Assembly (NCBI RefSeq): GCF_027244095.1
Contig: NC_069658.1
Coordinates: 262,826,687 to 262,890,686 of the forward strand
Direction of reading: 5' to 3'
DNA: 64,000 bases
Source of the DNA: Hemicordylus capensis
Taxonomy: Eukaryota > Chordata > Lepidosauria > Squamata > Cordylidae
The notes below the pieces were generated by a model that ran no database searches, was not told the DNA's origin, and saw only the letters and a list, made by a program, of their open reading frames with translations. Shown here piece by piece: positions 43,328-55,980 of this stretch (within the stretch, counting starts at the first letter, position 1; every line of letters starts with the position of its first letter). The translations under genes and the position numbers were made by a program.

Positions 43328-46300
43328 CTTGAAGGATAGGGAGAGCAGGGAGAGAAAAACAGCAGGTGAACAGAAAGAGCTTAATAAGAAAAGCCTTGCT
43401 AGATCAGGCCCAAGGCCTATCTAGTCCAGCACCCTGTTTTTCACAGTAGCCCACCAGTGGCGCTTTCCAGACTGACTCGAGACTGTGAGCTCTACAGCGG
43501 TAAAATGCTTTGGCTTGCCAGGATCATATTGAAAATGTAAATAAAGGGTGGAAACAGTTTGCTGCGCAAAGCCACCGGCAGGAGGAACAGTCTTTTCTAG
43601 TTTGCACACACCTCCTAAGCCCTCCTACAACAGGAAAATACAGCTATTTTCCTGCAATGCACATGCAATGTTGTAGCACTAAAACGCAAAGATAAAACCT
43701 GAAAGGTGGTATTGGAAAAGTGAAAAGCACCTTGCTGAGAGTGCAGGGACTGCAATGTCAAAACACAGGCAGTACGGAAGCACACTTAGCAGACACATAA
43801 TGACACTGTTGTAGTGTGCATTCTGGAAAGTGCCCTGATGCTTCTGGGAAACCATACACCCAGGAAATAAAGGCATGCCCCCCTTTTTGCTGTTGTTCCC
43901 CTGCAACTGATATCCGGAGACATCCTACTACGGAACATGGAGGTAGCCTATAGCCATCAGGACTAGTAGCCACTGATAAACTCATCCTCCGTGGATTTGT
44001 CTAAGCCTCACTTAATTTTTAGTTTAGAAAACCGCCTTGGGGCTATATTTTAACGAAAGGCGGTATAAAAATGCAAAAATAAAATAAATAAATAAATAAA
44101 TAAATAAGAAGCAGGTAGCAGCTGGGAAGATCTGTCCCTCACAAACACTTCCACAGAGCCAAGAGCTAGAACACGCTTTGCATTTGTCACAAGGCTGTCA
44201 CCAAAAGTGCACCCCATACCAAACAATCATTAATGTGGCCAGAAAAAGTATAACTACTGACCTTTTCGGCCTATTATTTTCTCTGTGGTGTAGGGCAACT
44301 CAAAGAATCTGGTCCTGCCTTGCCAGACTTCCAATTCACCTTCTGACGAAGATGTGCCTTCCATTTCGGACAACAATTCAGCTAGAGGAAGAAAGGAGAG
44401 CAATTGAGATTGGATTTCATAGGCCACTGTGCTCAAGCCAATGATTTCAGATCCATACATTCATGGACACTTTCCATATCAAGTTATTCGCTGAGGAACC
44501 CCTATATGTCTGCCACAGAACCTCTGAACATAGCCAAACATGTCAGGTACGTTTTAGGACAGAGGTTCCCAACCTGGTCTTGTGGTAGCAAGCATGACTT
44601 GTCCCCATTGCTAAGCAGGGTCTGCCCTGGTTGCATATGAATGGGAGACTTGATGTGTGAGCACTGCAAGATATTCCCTTCAGGGGATGAAGCCGCTCTG
44701 GGCAGAGCAGAAGGTTTCAAGTTCCCTCCCTGGCTTCTCCAAGATAGGGCTGAGAGAGATTCCTGCCTGCAACCTTGGAGAAGCCGCTGCCAGTCTGTGA
44801 AGACAATACTGAGATAGATAGACCAATGGTCTGACTCAGTATATGGCAGTGTCCTATGTTCCTATGTTCCAGATATTGCTGGAAATATCTGGACAAAGGC
44901 CATTGTGGCAGGGCATGATGATAGCAACATCTAGGGACTTAAGGTTGGGAACCCCTGTCCTAGAACACTGGTCTTCAACTGGAGGGCTGGCTGCACAACT
45001 GGCTTATGCTCTTACTCTTAGATCAGGGATCAATCACTATCATCATTTCTTTCTCTCTGGTTTAAGAGAGACCGAGAGAATGGAAAAGGTGCAGAAGAGG
45101 GCAACCAAGATGATCAGGGGCCTAGAGCACCTTCCTTATGAGGCAAGACTTTAACACCTGGGGCTTTTTAGTTTAGAAAAAAAGACGACTGCGGGAGACG
45201 TGATAGAGGTCTATAAATGCATGGTGTTTATAGATGCATGGTGGTGTGGAGAAAATGGATAGAGATAAATTTTTCTCCCTCTAACATAACACTAGAACCA
45301 GGGGTTGTCCCATGAAATTGATTGCCAGGAAATCTAGGACCAACAAACAGAAGTACTTTTTCACACAGCGCATAACCAACTAATGGAATTCTCTGCCATA
45401 AGTTGGGGCAACAGCCAACATGGCTTTAAAAGGGGTTTGGATATTTTCATGGAGAAGAGGTCTATCAATGGTTACTAGCAGAGAACTATAGGCCACCTCC
45501 AGCCTCAAAGGCAGGATGCTTCTGAGTACCAGTTGCAGGGGAGTAACAGCAGGAGAGAGGGCATGCCCGCAACTGCTGCCTGTAGATTTCCAGCAGCATC
45601 TGGTGGGCCACTGTGTGAAACAGGATGCTGGACTAGATAAGCCTTGGGCCTGACCCAGCAGGTTTGTTCTTATGTTCTTATGACCAGAGGCAAACCTGGA
45701 CTGGTCTCCTATAACTTTAATAGCTGTGTAGAAGATGGGTCTGTCCCCCAAAGTGCTGTATCTTATCATTTAGGGATCACGGGTGGCTCAGATTGCCTTA
45801 ATATCCCAGAAACATGTCTCCTATTTTTTCCTGTCTTGATACCTCTAAATTTCTTTAGGATCTCTTCCAGATGCACAGTTTTCTCAAAAAAGGTGTCCAG
45901 TCTCTTTTCCACATCAGGAGAGTGCTCCACTGCTTGCTGGATCTTCAGATTCTCACATCTGGAGGGAGAAAAATGGCTCCTTAGTCAGAGAATTCTCAAG
46001 GTTTCCCCAGCCTGCGAGTTAATCATTCCAGAATAAACTTATTACAGAATAATGAGCCAATGGTTCTGCAAGGGTAGTATAGCTATCAGTGGTAATTCAG
46101 CACTTACAATGATGGTAAATTTTGGATAAATAAGTGTGATCCCAGGAATCAAATGGAGAAAGTGAGTGTACTAGCAACCAGCCCCTCATCTCCCCTAAAG
46201 AGTTAACCAGAAGGGAACCCTGTCCTGACTGACAGGCTGGTGAACTCCAGGGATCAGCCAATCAGCACACCAGATGGGTGGGACCTAGGCAGCCATTGGA

Positions 46301-49300
46301 GAGGAAGAAGAGTTTCTTTGTTCAAATAAGATAGGCTGGAGGTGTGGCAGCTGAGCACATGTGGCCAGGGAAGATGGCTGCAAGGAGGTCTCTGCAGCTC
46401 CTTGAAAGATGGTAGGGATGTGCAAACAGGCTCAACGTTGAACCTGTTCGGTCCGACTCCAGACTGAACACCCCCTGATTATTTAGGAGGTTCATGGATT
46501 ATTATTATTATTTAATTTAATTTAATTTATTTTAAATTTACTTGCCCCCTTCAGGGGAGTTGTTGGAGGCAGTGAAGGAGTCCACGGAGGTTCCCCCTCC
46601 CCTCGCCAGCCTCCCTTCATGCGGTCACTGGCCATTCAGGCCTTCCCCCTCAGGCATGGCGGCCATTTAGGAGCCACCGCGCCTGTGCAATTGGCCTCTG
46701 TGTGACCCAGGCTGGTGGTGGCATGAAAGGAGACCGGTGGGAGGAGGGGGAACCTCAGTGGACTCCCCCTCCCCACCTCCAACAACTCCCTCAAAGGGGG
46801 TAAGTTAAAAAACTTATTTTTTTAATTTAAAAAAATTGTTCGCAGCCCCTGCCCCCCCGTACTGAACTGAACCGGGGGGGGGGGCATTTCGAGGGGGTGT
46901 GGAACTGAACTGGCCCGGTCCGGTCCGAACTTGAACTGGACCAGCCGGTTCTGTGCACACCTCTAAAAGACAGGAGGGCAGGAAACTTGAAATCTCATCC
47001 AGGATTTGGTGAGTTTGAGGAGGAAGAAGCCTGGATTTTGGCTTCTGGAAAGTCTAGGGAAAGTTCATTTAGTCAGAATTCACGTTAGACTTTCTGTTTC
47101 TTTGTGTGTGTTTTGCATATTCCTGATACCGGTCTACTATTGTTTACCTGTTACGTAACTAAGCTAAGAAACACTAACCGTCGCCCATCTAGCCAGGGCG
47201 CTGTAAGACTCTGTGAGTTTTAATTGTGCTTTTGTATTTTCCTATATACCTGTTCTTTGTAACTGGGTAACCACAATTTTTAAAGCATGCCACCCCAACT
47301 TCATCCAGGGTGATTTTTGAAGTATTCTTGTAACCACTGAGTGTTTTTACCTGTAACTAAAAGCTGATAGAGCCTCAGACAGAAGCAGTCTGTAGCATTT
47401 GAATAGAACTCCCCCCTCCTTTTTTTGTTCTTTGCATTTTACAAGCCTCTCTGAGTGGATTTTTAACTCCGGGAAGGGGGCGGAGGCTCAAAGTGTTTTT
47501 TTTTCCTTGTGCAACACACCTCAAACATTCAGCAATCTTCCAGTTTTCTCACCATGTGTAGGCTTGCACATGGAGGATTTTTGAGTATTTTCCCCCATAG
47601 CAAAATAATGAGAGTTTCCTTGGGATTTCCACCCCAAGCCTAGGAAGGGTCAAACTCTGAGATAAAGATGGGTATATAGCAGCCATTTTTGAAACTACTA
47701 GAAGTACAGGAAAGTTTAAGAAAAAGGCTTGCTCAGAAAGCATAAAGGGGATTATTCAGCATTTTTCTTCCCCTCACATGGGTTTGCTCTGAGACAAAGG
47801 CTTGTAATCTGCTACAGGGAGTAAAGGAGGACTTCCTTCCTCGACCCCTCCTACCAATTTTCCCAAGGACAAGGCAGTGGGAAGTCATCCTTTCCCTTCC
47901 TCTAACCTATCCATGGTATCATCTCTCGCCAACCAGAGCTTGACTCAGGAGGAGCTTCCCCAGATGTAAAGGCCAAGTCCCTGGGACCCTTATATCCCAG
48001 AGTGGACCCTGCAGTGTAGACCCTGTGTTGCCCATCCAAGTTATAATCCCTTATTATAATCTCTTAGAATTAGTTATACCCTTTAGGCTGGGTGTGCAGT
48101 GCATATGAAGATGTCTCATACTAAGATGGACCCAGAGTCTGACTAGGTCAGTATTGTCTCTGGGTCAGGGTTGCGCAACTCAAATGCCCTGGTGGGCCAG
48201 AACCAACCACAATGTGGTGTGCAGGGGCCGAAGTAAATTTTTAGCATGTTACTACATTAAATTAAAAATATTATTAGATACTTGTGGATCTATTTCCCTG
48301 TCAAGGGACCCATAGTTTTAACTAAGGATAGTGGCCAGAAAGTAGGTCCTGTCCCTGCTCAGTCGGGGGCCCCTGGAGTGCATGCCAGCTCTCAAAGCTA
48401 AGTTCTCTCCTCTATCTAAATCACTGTTCCCTCTAACAGGGATTCCCAGGTGTTGTTCACTACAACTCCCAGCATCCCTAGCTGCAATGGCCTTTGTCTG
48501 GGGATTATGGGAGTTGTAGTCAACAACATCTGGGAATCCCTGTTAGAGGGAACACTGCTCTAAATTGCCATTGCTTTTAGGCGGCAATCCAAGGCATGCT
48601 TACGTGGGACTAAGTCTCACTGCGTACAGCATGGAATGTATTTGAGTAAAGATGCATAAGATGGTGCCATAAGGCAGTTTCCAGTTCCTGTGTTGCTGCA
48701 GGATATCCCTACCTGGGGGCCAGTAAAGAAGTCCCTGAGGGCTGGATCCGCCCCCTAGGCATCTGCTCTGGGCTCTCCCCAGAGAGGCAGCAGGCAGCTC
48801 TCCAGGGGTCTCTTCCAGGACCAAGTGGGGTTCTTCTGCATGCAGAACAGGTGCTCTGCTATTGCATTATGGGCCTAACCCCATCAAAAGGTTAAAAGAG
48901 CAAAGATAAGTCACATACCTGTTCAAGATGATTTTGATGTCCTAAGGATTGGAGAGAGAACAGAAATATAACAATCAAAACAATTTTTGCCCCAATTCCC
49001 TCTTTGGCAAGGCTGTTTCAGATGCTGTTTTGTTTGTAGAGGAATAATGTTAATTTTCCATGAAATGTTGGGCTTAATCCTATTGCACTTATCCATAGCT
49101 GAAAACAATATCTAACAGCATTTACTCAGTCACCCCTCATGACCCTTGCCTGTTCCACTAAAAAAGGAAAGAGGAGGAGGAGACTGAAGAAAGGAAATCT
49201 ATAGAAAGAAAAGCTGGAGGGAGCCATCATTCTCAAAGATAAGCATTTTCATGCACTTATAAATAAATATAGGATGACTTGCAATACAGACTCCAAAGTA

Positions 49301-50909
49301 TCTGGAAAACTCTAGCCGTTAAGGTATTATAATTGTTCAGTTGAAGGAAGAGTCTGAAGCCCTCCTGTGTGGTAGAATTGCTCTCTTGGCCCCCACAGCT
49401 GCTCTGTGAATCCAACTGTGTGATGTTTGAGATGCAGCCAGAGAGCAGGGAGCATAGCTGTAAGCCACCCTGGAAATACCTAGAAATTTTGGATAAAAAT
49501 GTATAAAATAGATAAAAAGGGGGGGGGGGATGAAATAATGAAAAACAGCTTCCGGCGGCAAAAGTATTCCACATCTTGCCAGAACTGTATTATTTTAAAA
49601 CAATGCCATACAAATGTATGAGCTGGCATGAGGCTCTCTTCAGCACCAACTATTCTATGACTTAAGCCAAGATAATAAAACCAAGCTGGATACCAGTGCA
49701 CTATGAATAACTATGAATAACCTTTTTTTGGTGAGTACATCACAGGTTGCTTTCAAAGTAGCCATTGCCATCCATTGCTTACTTATTTTTTTTAGACATT
49801 ATCCAGACAATATTGTTGCCAACCCCTAGCATTCCAGTGTTCTCGATCATTCCCATCTTTTTTCAGTCCTGATTTGTGGCGATTTCCCTTTTCAATTAAA
49901 ATACACTGCAACAACCACCTGTCCAGTGTGGATTGGCAAAGTGCCACTGGAAATTTTCAGGGTTACTTTAATTAGAAGTTTCCTTCTTGAAGCTTCTGCT
50001 GCAGGAATTCTGAAATGCTGTTCAGAATGGCAAGATAAAAGTGAGGTTGTCTTTGTAATTACCCTTCATCTAGCCAGTTCCTGTTCCCTGCAGGTGTAGC
50101 GGTTGTGGCTCTAATTACTAGTTCTTTCTTTTTCTTATTGTACAATAGCTTTATTCTGACAGGAAAAATATATTAAAAAATTAGTATGTGCCAGTTCTTC
50201 AGTGCCACAGGTATGTTCCCCATAGAGAAGTGTTACAAATTAATGGGCAAATCAGTAATGAACAGGAAGCAGTTATAAGGGCAGAAACCATAAAGAGGGA
50301 GTTTCTAATCAAAGGCACATAGCTTCTAGTTATGATAGCTATAGATGCCCCAGAAGAAGGTTCCAGTTTTCACCTGTAGGAATTCACTCATTGGCTGCTT
50401 ATACTTCTCTTCTATCTCACTGATGAGGTCACTGAGGTTGGAGATTTCCACGGAGAGTCTAGAAATAATTGTCTTCTCCTCCTTGATCACTTCCTCCTGC
50501 AGCTGTTCCAGCTTGGCCAGAAGTTGTTGTTCTTGATGTTCTAGAAACTGATGGAGCTGCTCAAAGCCAGACACAATCCTCTTCCTCTCATTGCCTAACC
50601 TTTCCTATAATGAACAGATTAAAAAGAGGGAACAGGTTGGCCAATAATTCCATTGTACAATCCCTAAACCCTTCTAAGACTCAAGAAGAACCACATAATA
50701 TGTTGGGGAAATATCCTCCTTCCCCATAATTTTTTTAAAAAAACACCTGAAAACCCATCTTTTCACCCAAACTTTCTCAGCTTTTTAATTTTTTTAGGTT
50801 TTAATCTCTGGTTTGTTTTTAAATTGTTTTAAGTTTTTGTATATGTTTCTAACTTGGTTTATGCTATTGTTAACCACCCAGAGATGAAAGTTTGGGGAAA
50901 TTTGATTAA

Positions 50910-50958
<49 letters not shown>

Positions 50959-53900
50959 TGTTGGGGAAGGAAGACATCAGTCTGAGGAAGAGGGAAATGC
51001 TCCCTTAGAAGGGACCCCTTCCATGGATGATGAGGGGATACTCCTCCAGGGGGTGGGGGCCTCCTTGTAATGGATGGCTCAATCATTAGAGGTATAAAGA
51101 GATGGGTCTGTGACGTGCATGTTGACCACACAGTGACTTGCCTGCCTGGTGCAAAGGTTGCAGACATCACATGACATCTAGATAGGCTATTAGGCAGTGC
51201 TGGAGAGGAACCAGCTGTGGTGGTGCACATTGGCACCAATGATGTGGGAAGATGTAGTCAGGAGGTCCTGGAAGCCAAATATAGGCTGATAGGTAGCGAA
51301 CTGAAGTTCAAGATCCCCAAGGTAGCATTCAGAAATGCTACCTGTTCCACGCGCAGGTTCAGTGAGACAGGCAGAGCTGAGGGGTTTCAATGTGTGGATG
51401 AGACACTGGTGCAGGGAGGAGGGGTTTAGATTTGTTAGGCACTGAGATACATTTTAGGGCAAATAAAGCCTGTACAAAAGGGATGGGCTGCATTTGAACC
51501 AAGACGGAACCAGACTGCCAGCGCTTAAAGGTCACAGGACAGCTTTTAAAATGACGCCTGGGGAATAGCCGACAGGAGCTGCAATATCTGGTTCAGAAAA
51601 TGCTATCCTATAAGGTGCGACGGTGTAAAGGATTCATATAACACAGAAGGGGATAGAGCAGAACCACATAAAGAGCAGACAGAAGCCTGTGCTAGCTGGT
51701 CAAAGAGATCAAAGAGCCAAAAGAAAAACAGCACACACTAGGTAAGAGATGCAGCGTATAGGTGCTTATATGCCAATGCCAAAAGCCTCCGAGCCAAGAT
51801 GGGCGAGCTGGAGTGCTTGATTGCTAACACAGAAATAGATATAGTGGGCATTGCAGAAACATGGTGGAACAGTGAGAACCAGTGGGACACTGTTATCCCT
51901 GGATATAAACTCTATAGAGTTAGAGGGAGGGGCACCTTGGAGGTGGAGTAGCACTGTGTGTTAAATAAGGGATAGAATCTAACAAGCTAGAAAACCTAAG
52001 AGGACCGGAGACCTCCACGGAAACCCTATGGGTGACAATACAAGGCCTGAAAGGAAATGTGCTACTGGGGACGTGCTATCGCCCTATGGATCAAAACACT
52101 GAGAGTGACTGGGAGTTGCAGAAGGAAATCTGGGAGGCATCAAGGAGAGGCAGGGCAGTATTAATGGTTGACTTCAATTACCCACACATAGATTGGGTAA
52201 ATTCACAGGGTAATGACAAAGAGGTCAAATTTCTAGATACACTGAATGATTGTGCCCTAGAACAATTGGTCATGGAACCAACCAGAGAGAAGGCAACCTT
52301 GGACTTAATCCTGAGTGGCACTCAGAACCTGGTGTATGATGTCAGTGTCGTGGACCCTTTAGGGAAGAGTGACCACAGTATGATCAAATTCAGCATCCAT
52401 GTGGTGAGAGAATCACCAAGGAAGTCTAACACAGACACTCTGAATTTCAGAAGATGAAATTTCTCCAAATGGAGGAGTTTGTTGAAAAGAAAACTGAAAA
52501 GGAAAATCAGGAGAGTCACTTTGTTCCAGAATGCATGGAGTTTACTCAAAACTACAATACTAGAAGCCCAATTAGAATGTATACCAAAAAGGAGGAAAGG
52601 TACCAAGACTGGGGACCAGCATGGCTAACAGGTAAAGTCAAGGAAGCTATAAAGGGAAAGAAGACTTTGTTCTGAAATTGGAAGGCCTGCCCAAATGAAG
52701 AAAACAGAAAGGAACACAAACTCTGGTAAAAGAAATGCAAGATGACAATAAGGGAGGCGAAAAGAGAGTTTGAAGGTATGCTGAGTTTGGAATATGCTCC
52801 CTGCTGAAATTAGAGCATCTCCTTCTCTGTTTGTTTTCCGGAAGATCCTCAAGACTCCTGTTCTCGCAAGCTTTTAAATAGAATTAATTTTGATATTTTA
52901 ATAATTTGTTTTATTTTGTTTTTATTGTGTTTTATGTATTTTTTAATCTGTGATTTTTAATATTAAAATTTGTACACCGCCTAGAGATGTACATATCAGG
53001 CGGTATAAAAACATGATGAATAAAAATAAATAAATTTAGCTAAATGCATCATGGGGAATAACAAAACATTAGCTTAACCCTCACAGAGTATCTGCACACT
53101 AATACTTGATTGCTCCCCTCACCCCCTGCCACAGCCCCCCTCACCTCAGAGATCTCTCCACCCTCACCTGAGCTGCACTCCTGCTCCTCCTCCTCCATCC
53201 AGTTGCTTCCATCCCTCTCACCCCTCTTGGTCACAGCTGCAGCATTGCTGGCACCTATTGGCCAAGCTATTGCCCCCCCCCATCCCCAGAGACCTCCTCA
53301 CCATCACCCGAACCCTGCTCCTGATCCTCCCCTCAGGAGTAGCAGCGGTTGACTGGGCCCTTCCTCGCTGCTGCCACTGCCATGGCCACTCGTTCCCCTC
53401 AGGCCGCTGACAGGCCTGGACCCATTCCTTGCCTTCCTGCCTCCCTCTGCCAATGGCCTCCGTAGCCCCAAAACAGCAGCAGTGGTTGACTGGACCCTTC
53501 CTTGATGTCAATAGGCTCTGCCATGGCCACTCATTCCCCTGATCTGAGCAGTTGGTGACTGATCAGGAGAGGGATCTGTGGGTCATGGTGGACAGCTGAT
53601 TTAAACTCAATGTGTGGCAGCTGTGAAAAAAGCTAATTCCGTGCTAGGGATCATTAGAAAGGGGACTGAAAATAAAACTGCTAATATTCTAATGCCGCCA
53701 TACAAAATGATGGTGTGGCCACATGGAGTACTATGTACAATTTTCGTCACCACATCTAAAGAAGGACATTGTAGAACTGGAAAAGGTGCAGAAGAGGCCA
53801 ACCAAGATGATCAGGGGCCTAAAGCACCTTCCTTATGAGGCAAGGCTACAACATCTGGGGCTTTTTAGTTTAGAAACAAGACTGTGGGGAGACATGATAG

Positions 53901-55938
53901 AGGTCTATAAAATCATGCATGGTGTGGAGAAAGTGGATAGCAAGAAATTTTTCTCCTTATCACATAACACTAGAACCAGGGGTCATCCCATGAAATTGAT
54001 TGCCAAGAAATTTAGGACCAACAAATGGAAATATTTTTTCACACAACGCATAATCAACTTCTATTTCCACAAGATGTGGTGACAGCCAACAACTTGGATG
54101 GCTTTAAGAGGGGTTTGGATCACTTCATGGAGGTCTATCAATGGCTACTAGTTTGAGGGCTATAGGCCACCTCCAGCCTCATAGGCAGGATGCCTCTGAA
54201 TACCAGTTGCAGGGGACAGGAGAGTGGGCATGCCCTCAACCCCTGCCTGTGGCTTCCAGCGGCATCTGGTGGGCCACTGTGTGAAACAGGATGCTGGACT
54301 AGATGGGCCTTGGGCCTGATCTACCAGGTTTGTTCTTATGTTCTTATCTCCTGATACCATAGATATATACGTATTGACAGGATGAAGGAAGTGGAGCAGC
54401 AGCCAAGCACTACTTCAGTAGCATACAATTATTATTTTAAAAATGTGTACATACTGCCTTTCAGCAACAACAAAAGTTCATGAAGCAATTTATACAGCAA
54501 AAGTAGCAAGAAGATAGTTATGTGCCCCCAAAGGGTTCACACCTACATTTAAAGGGATTTACAAGTACTAGCAACTGCTACTGCAAAGGATGCTGTACTG
54601 AGGTTGAATAGGGGCTCTCTATTAAACCACAGTGCAACATCCTAGGGCAAGGGTAGGGATGTGCATGAACCAAGGTTTGTACACTGGTTTGGTGCTGAAC
54701 CGGTTTGTACGAGATCTGAACTGGTTCAGCACCGCAGGGAGGAGAGTGGTGAGCAGGATCTTTGAAAAAGAGGAGAGCAGATCCTTACTTGCTCGCCGCT
54801 GCATGCAGCTTCCTGCTGTGCCGTACTCATCTGAAGATTCCGCATGTGTCGCTAGCATGGTGTCCATGCCATGATATCCATTACAGGGACTGACAAAACT
54901 GCCTTCCCAGCTTCTTCCTGCCACCCATTTTGACACACAGAAACTGCATCTAGAATGCGGTCTGAAGCTTCTGCAGAGTCTAAAATCACCAAAAGACAAA
55001 ATCACCAGTAGACACACTGGTGGGTACCCAAGCAGTTGGGTTGCCCTCATTTTTTTCTGACAGGGCTCCAGCTGCATCACAGGCAAAAATACAGCAAGTT
55101 AGTCTCCTCCATCTTTGCACATCTATGCTGGGGAAAGCTTCACCTGTAGAATTTCTGCCTGTCACCAGCTGTTGAAAGATACAGGAGCCCCATTAGGAAG
55201 GTGGGGTATTCCAACAATTAACCTCTTATTTTAATTTTTTAAATTTAACATATTTATATACTGTCCAAAATCTATGTTTCTGGGTGGGATATATTTATAG
55301 AAATATAACTTATGTCTCTGGGCAAAATGTCTTACCAGACGTTTCAAGCTTCTTCTCTCTTCAATCATTTTGAGTACCTGTAGCTTTTCTCTCTCCTCCT
55401 TCCAAGTCTGCAGTTCCATCTGAAATTGTTCCTTTTAAACCAAAAAAGTATTAGACTATAATTTAGGTAATTTCATGATGAGAGAAATGCTGATTATTAT
55501 AAGACATTCCAGTGTCTAATGCGCCTTATAATTCTTATTTCATAAGTTCACCACTCAGCTAAATTAAGAGAATCAGCTGCCCAGATCACCAAGTGAGTTT
55601 TGTGGCTGAACATACATTTTAACTGGGGTGGGAGTTGAGCAAGAAGCATTCTCCTACATCCAAACTCAGCACTACACCACACTGTGAACCATCTTGTGGA
55701 GACTGGAAAGAGAAAGAAATGTGCTCTCAAATCCAGGCATTGGTAATTCTTGTGCTTGGTTTATAGAAAATGCTGTGGATTTTATTGATTATTTTAATTA
55801 ATTATTAATTATTATTATTAATTATTTTTGGAAGAAAAAGAAAAATCTGACAAAAGCTCAGCATGTATGTACATGTTAGTGTGACTATCAGGGCACCTAC
55901 TGTGCATAATGCACATGAGTAAGAACAGGATATAAAAT

Positions 55939-55980
<42 letters not shown>

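Noticed and set aside
44573-44680. Possible 5S rRNA gene
   Set aside because: Only the internal control region resembles 5S; the ends differ and the element continues into a SINE body and tail.
46140-47420. Possible LTR or old promoter around the 46413-46965 element
   Set aside because: A CCAAT motif and a GGTGAGTTTG donor-like site are present, but no terminal structure or coding region supports it.
51217-51429. Open frame with HIGTND motif as a host esterase
   Set aside because: The motif belongs to CR1 ORF1, and the following sequence continues into the CR1 endonuclease.
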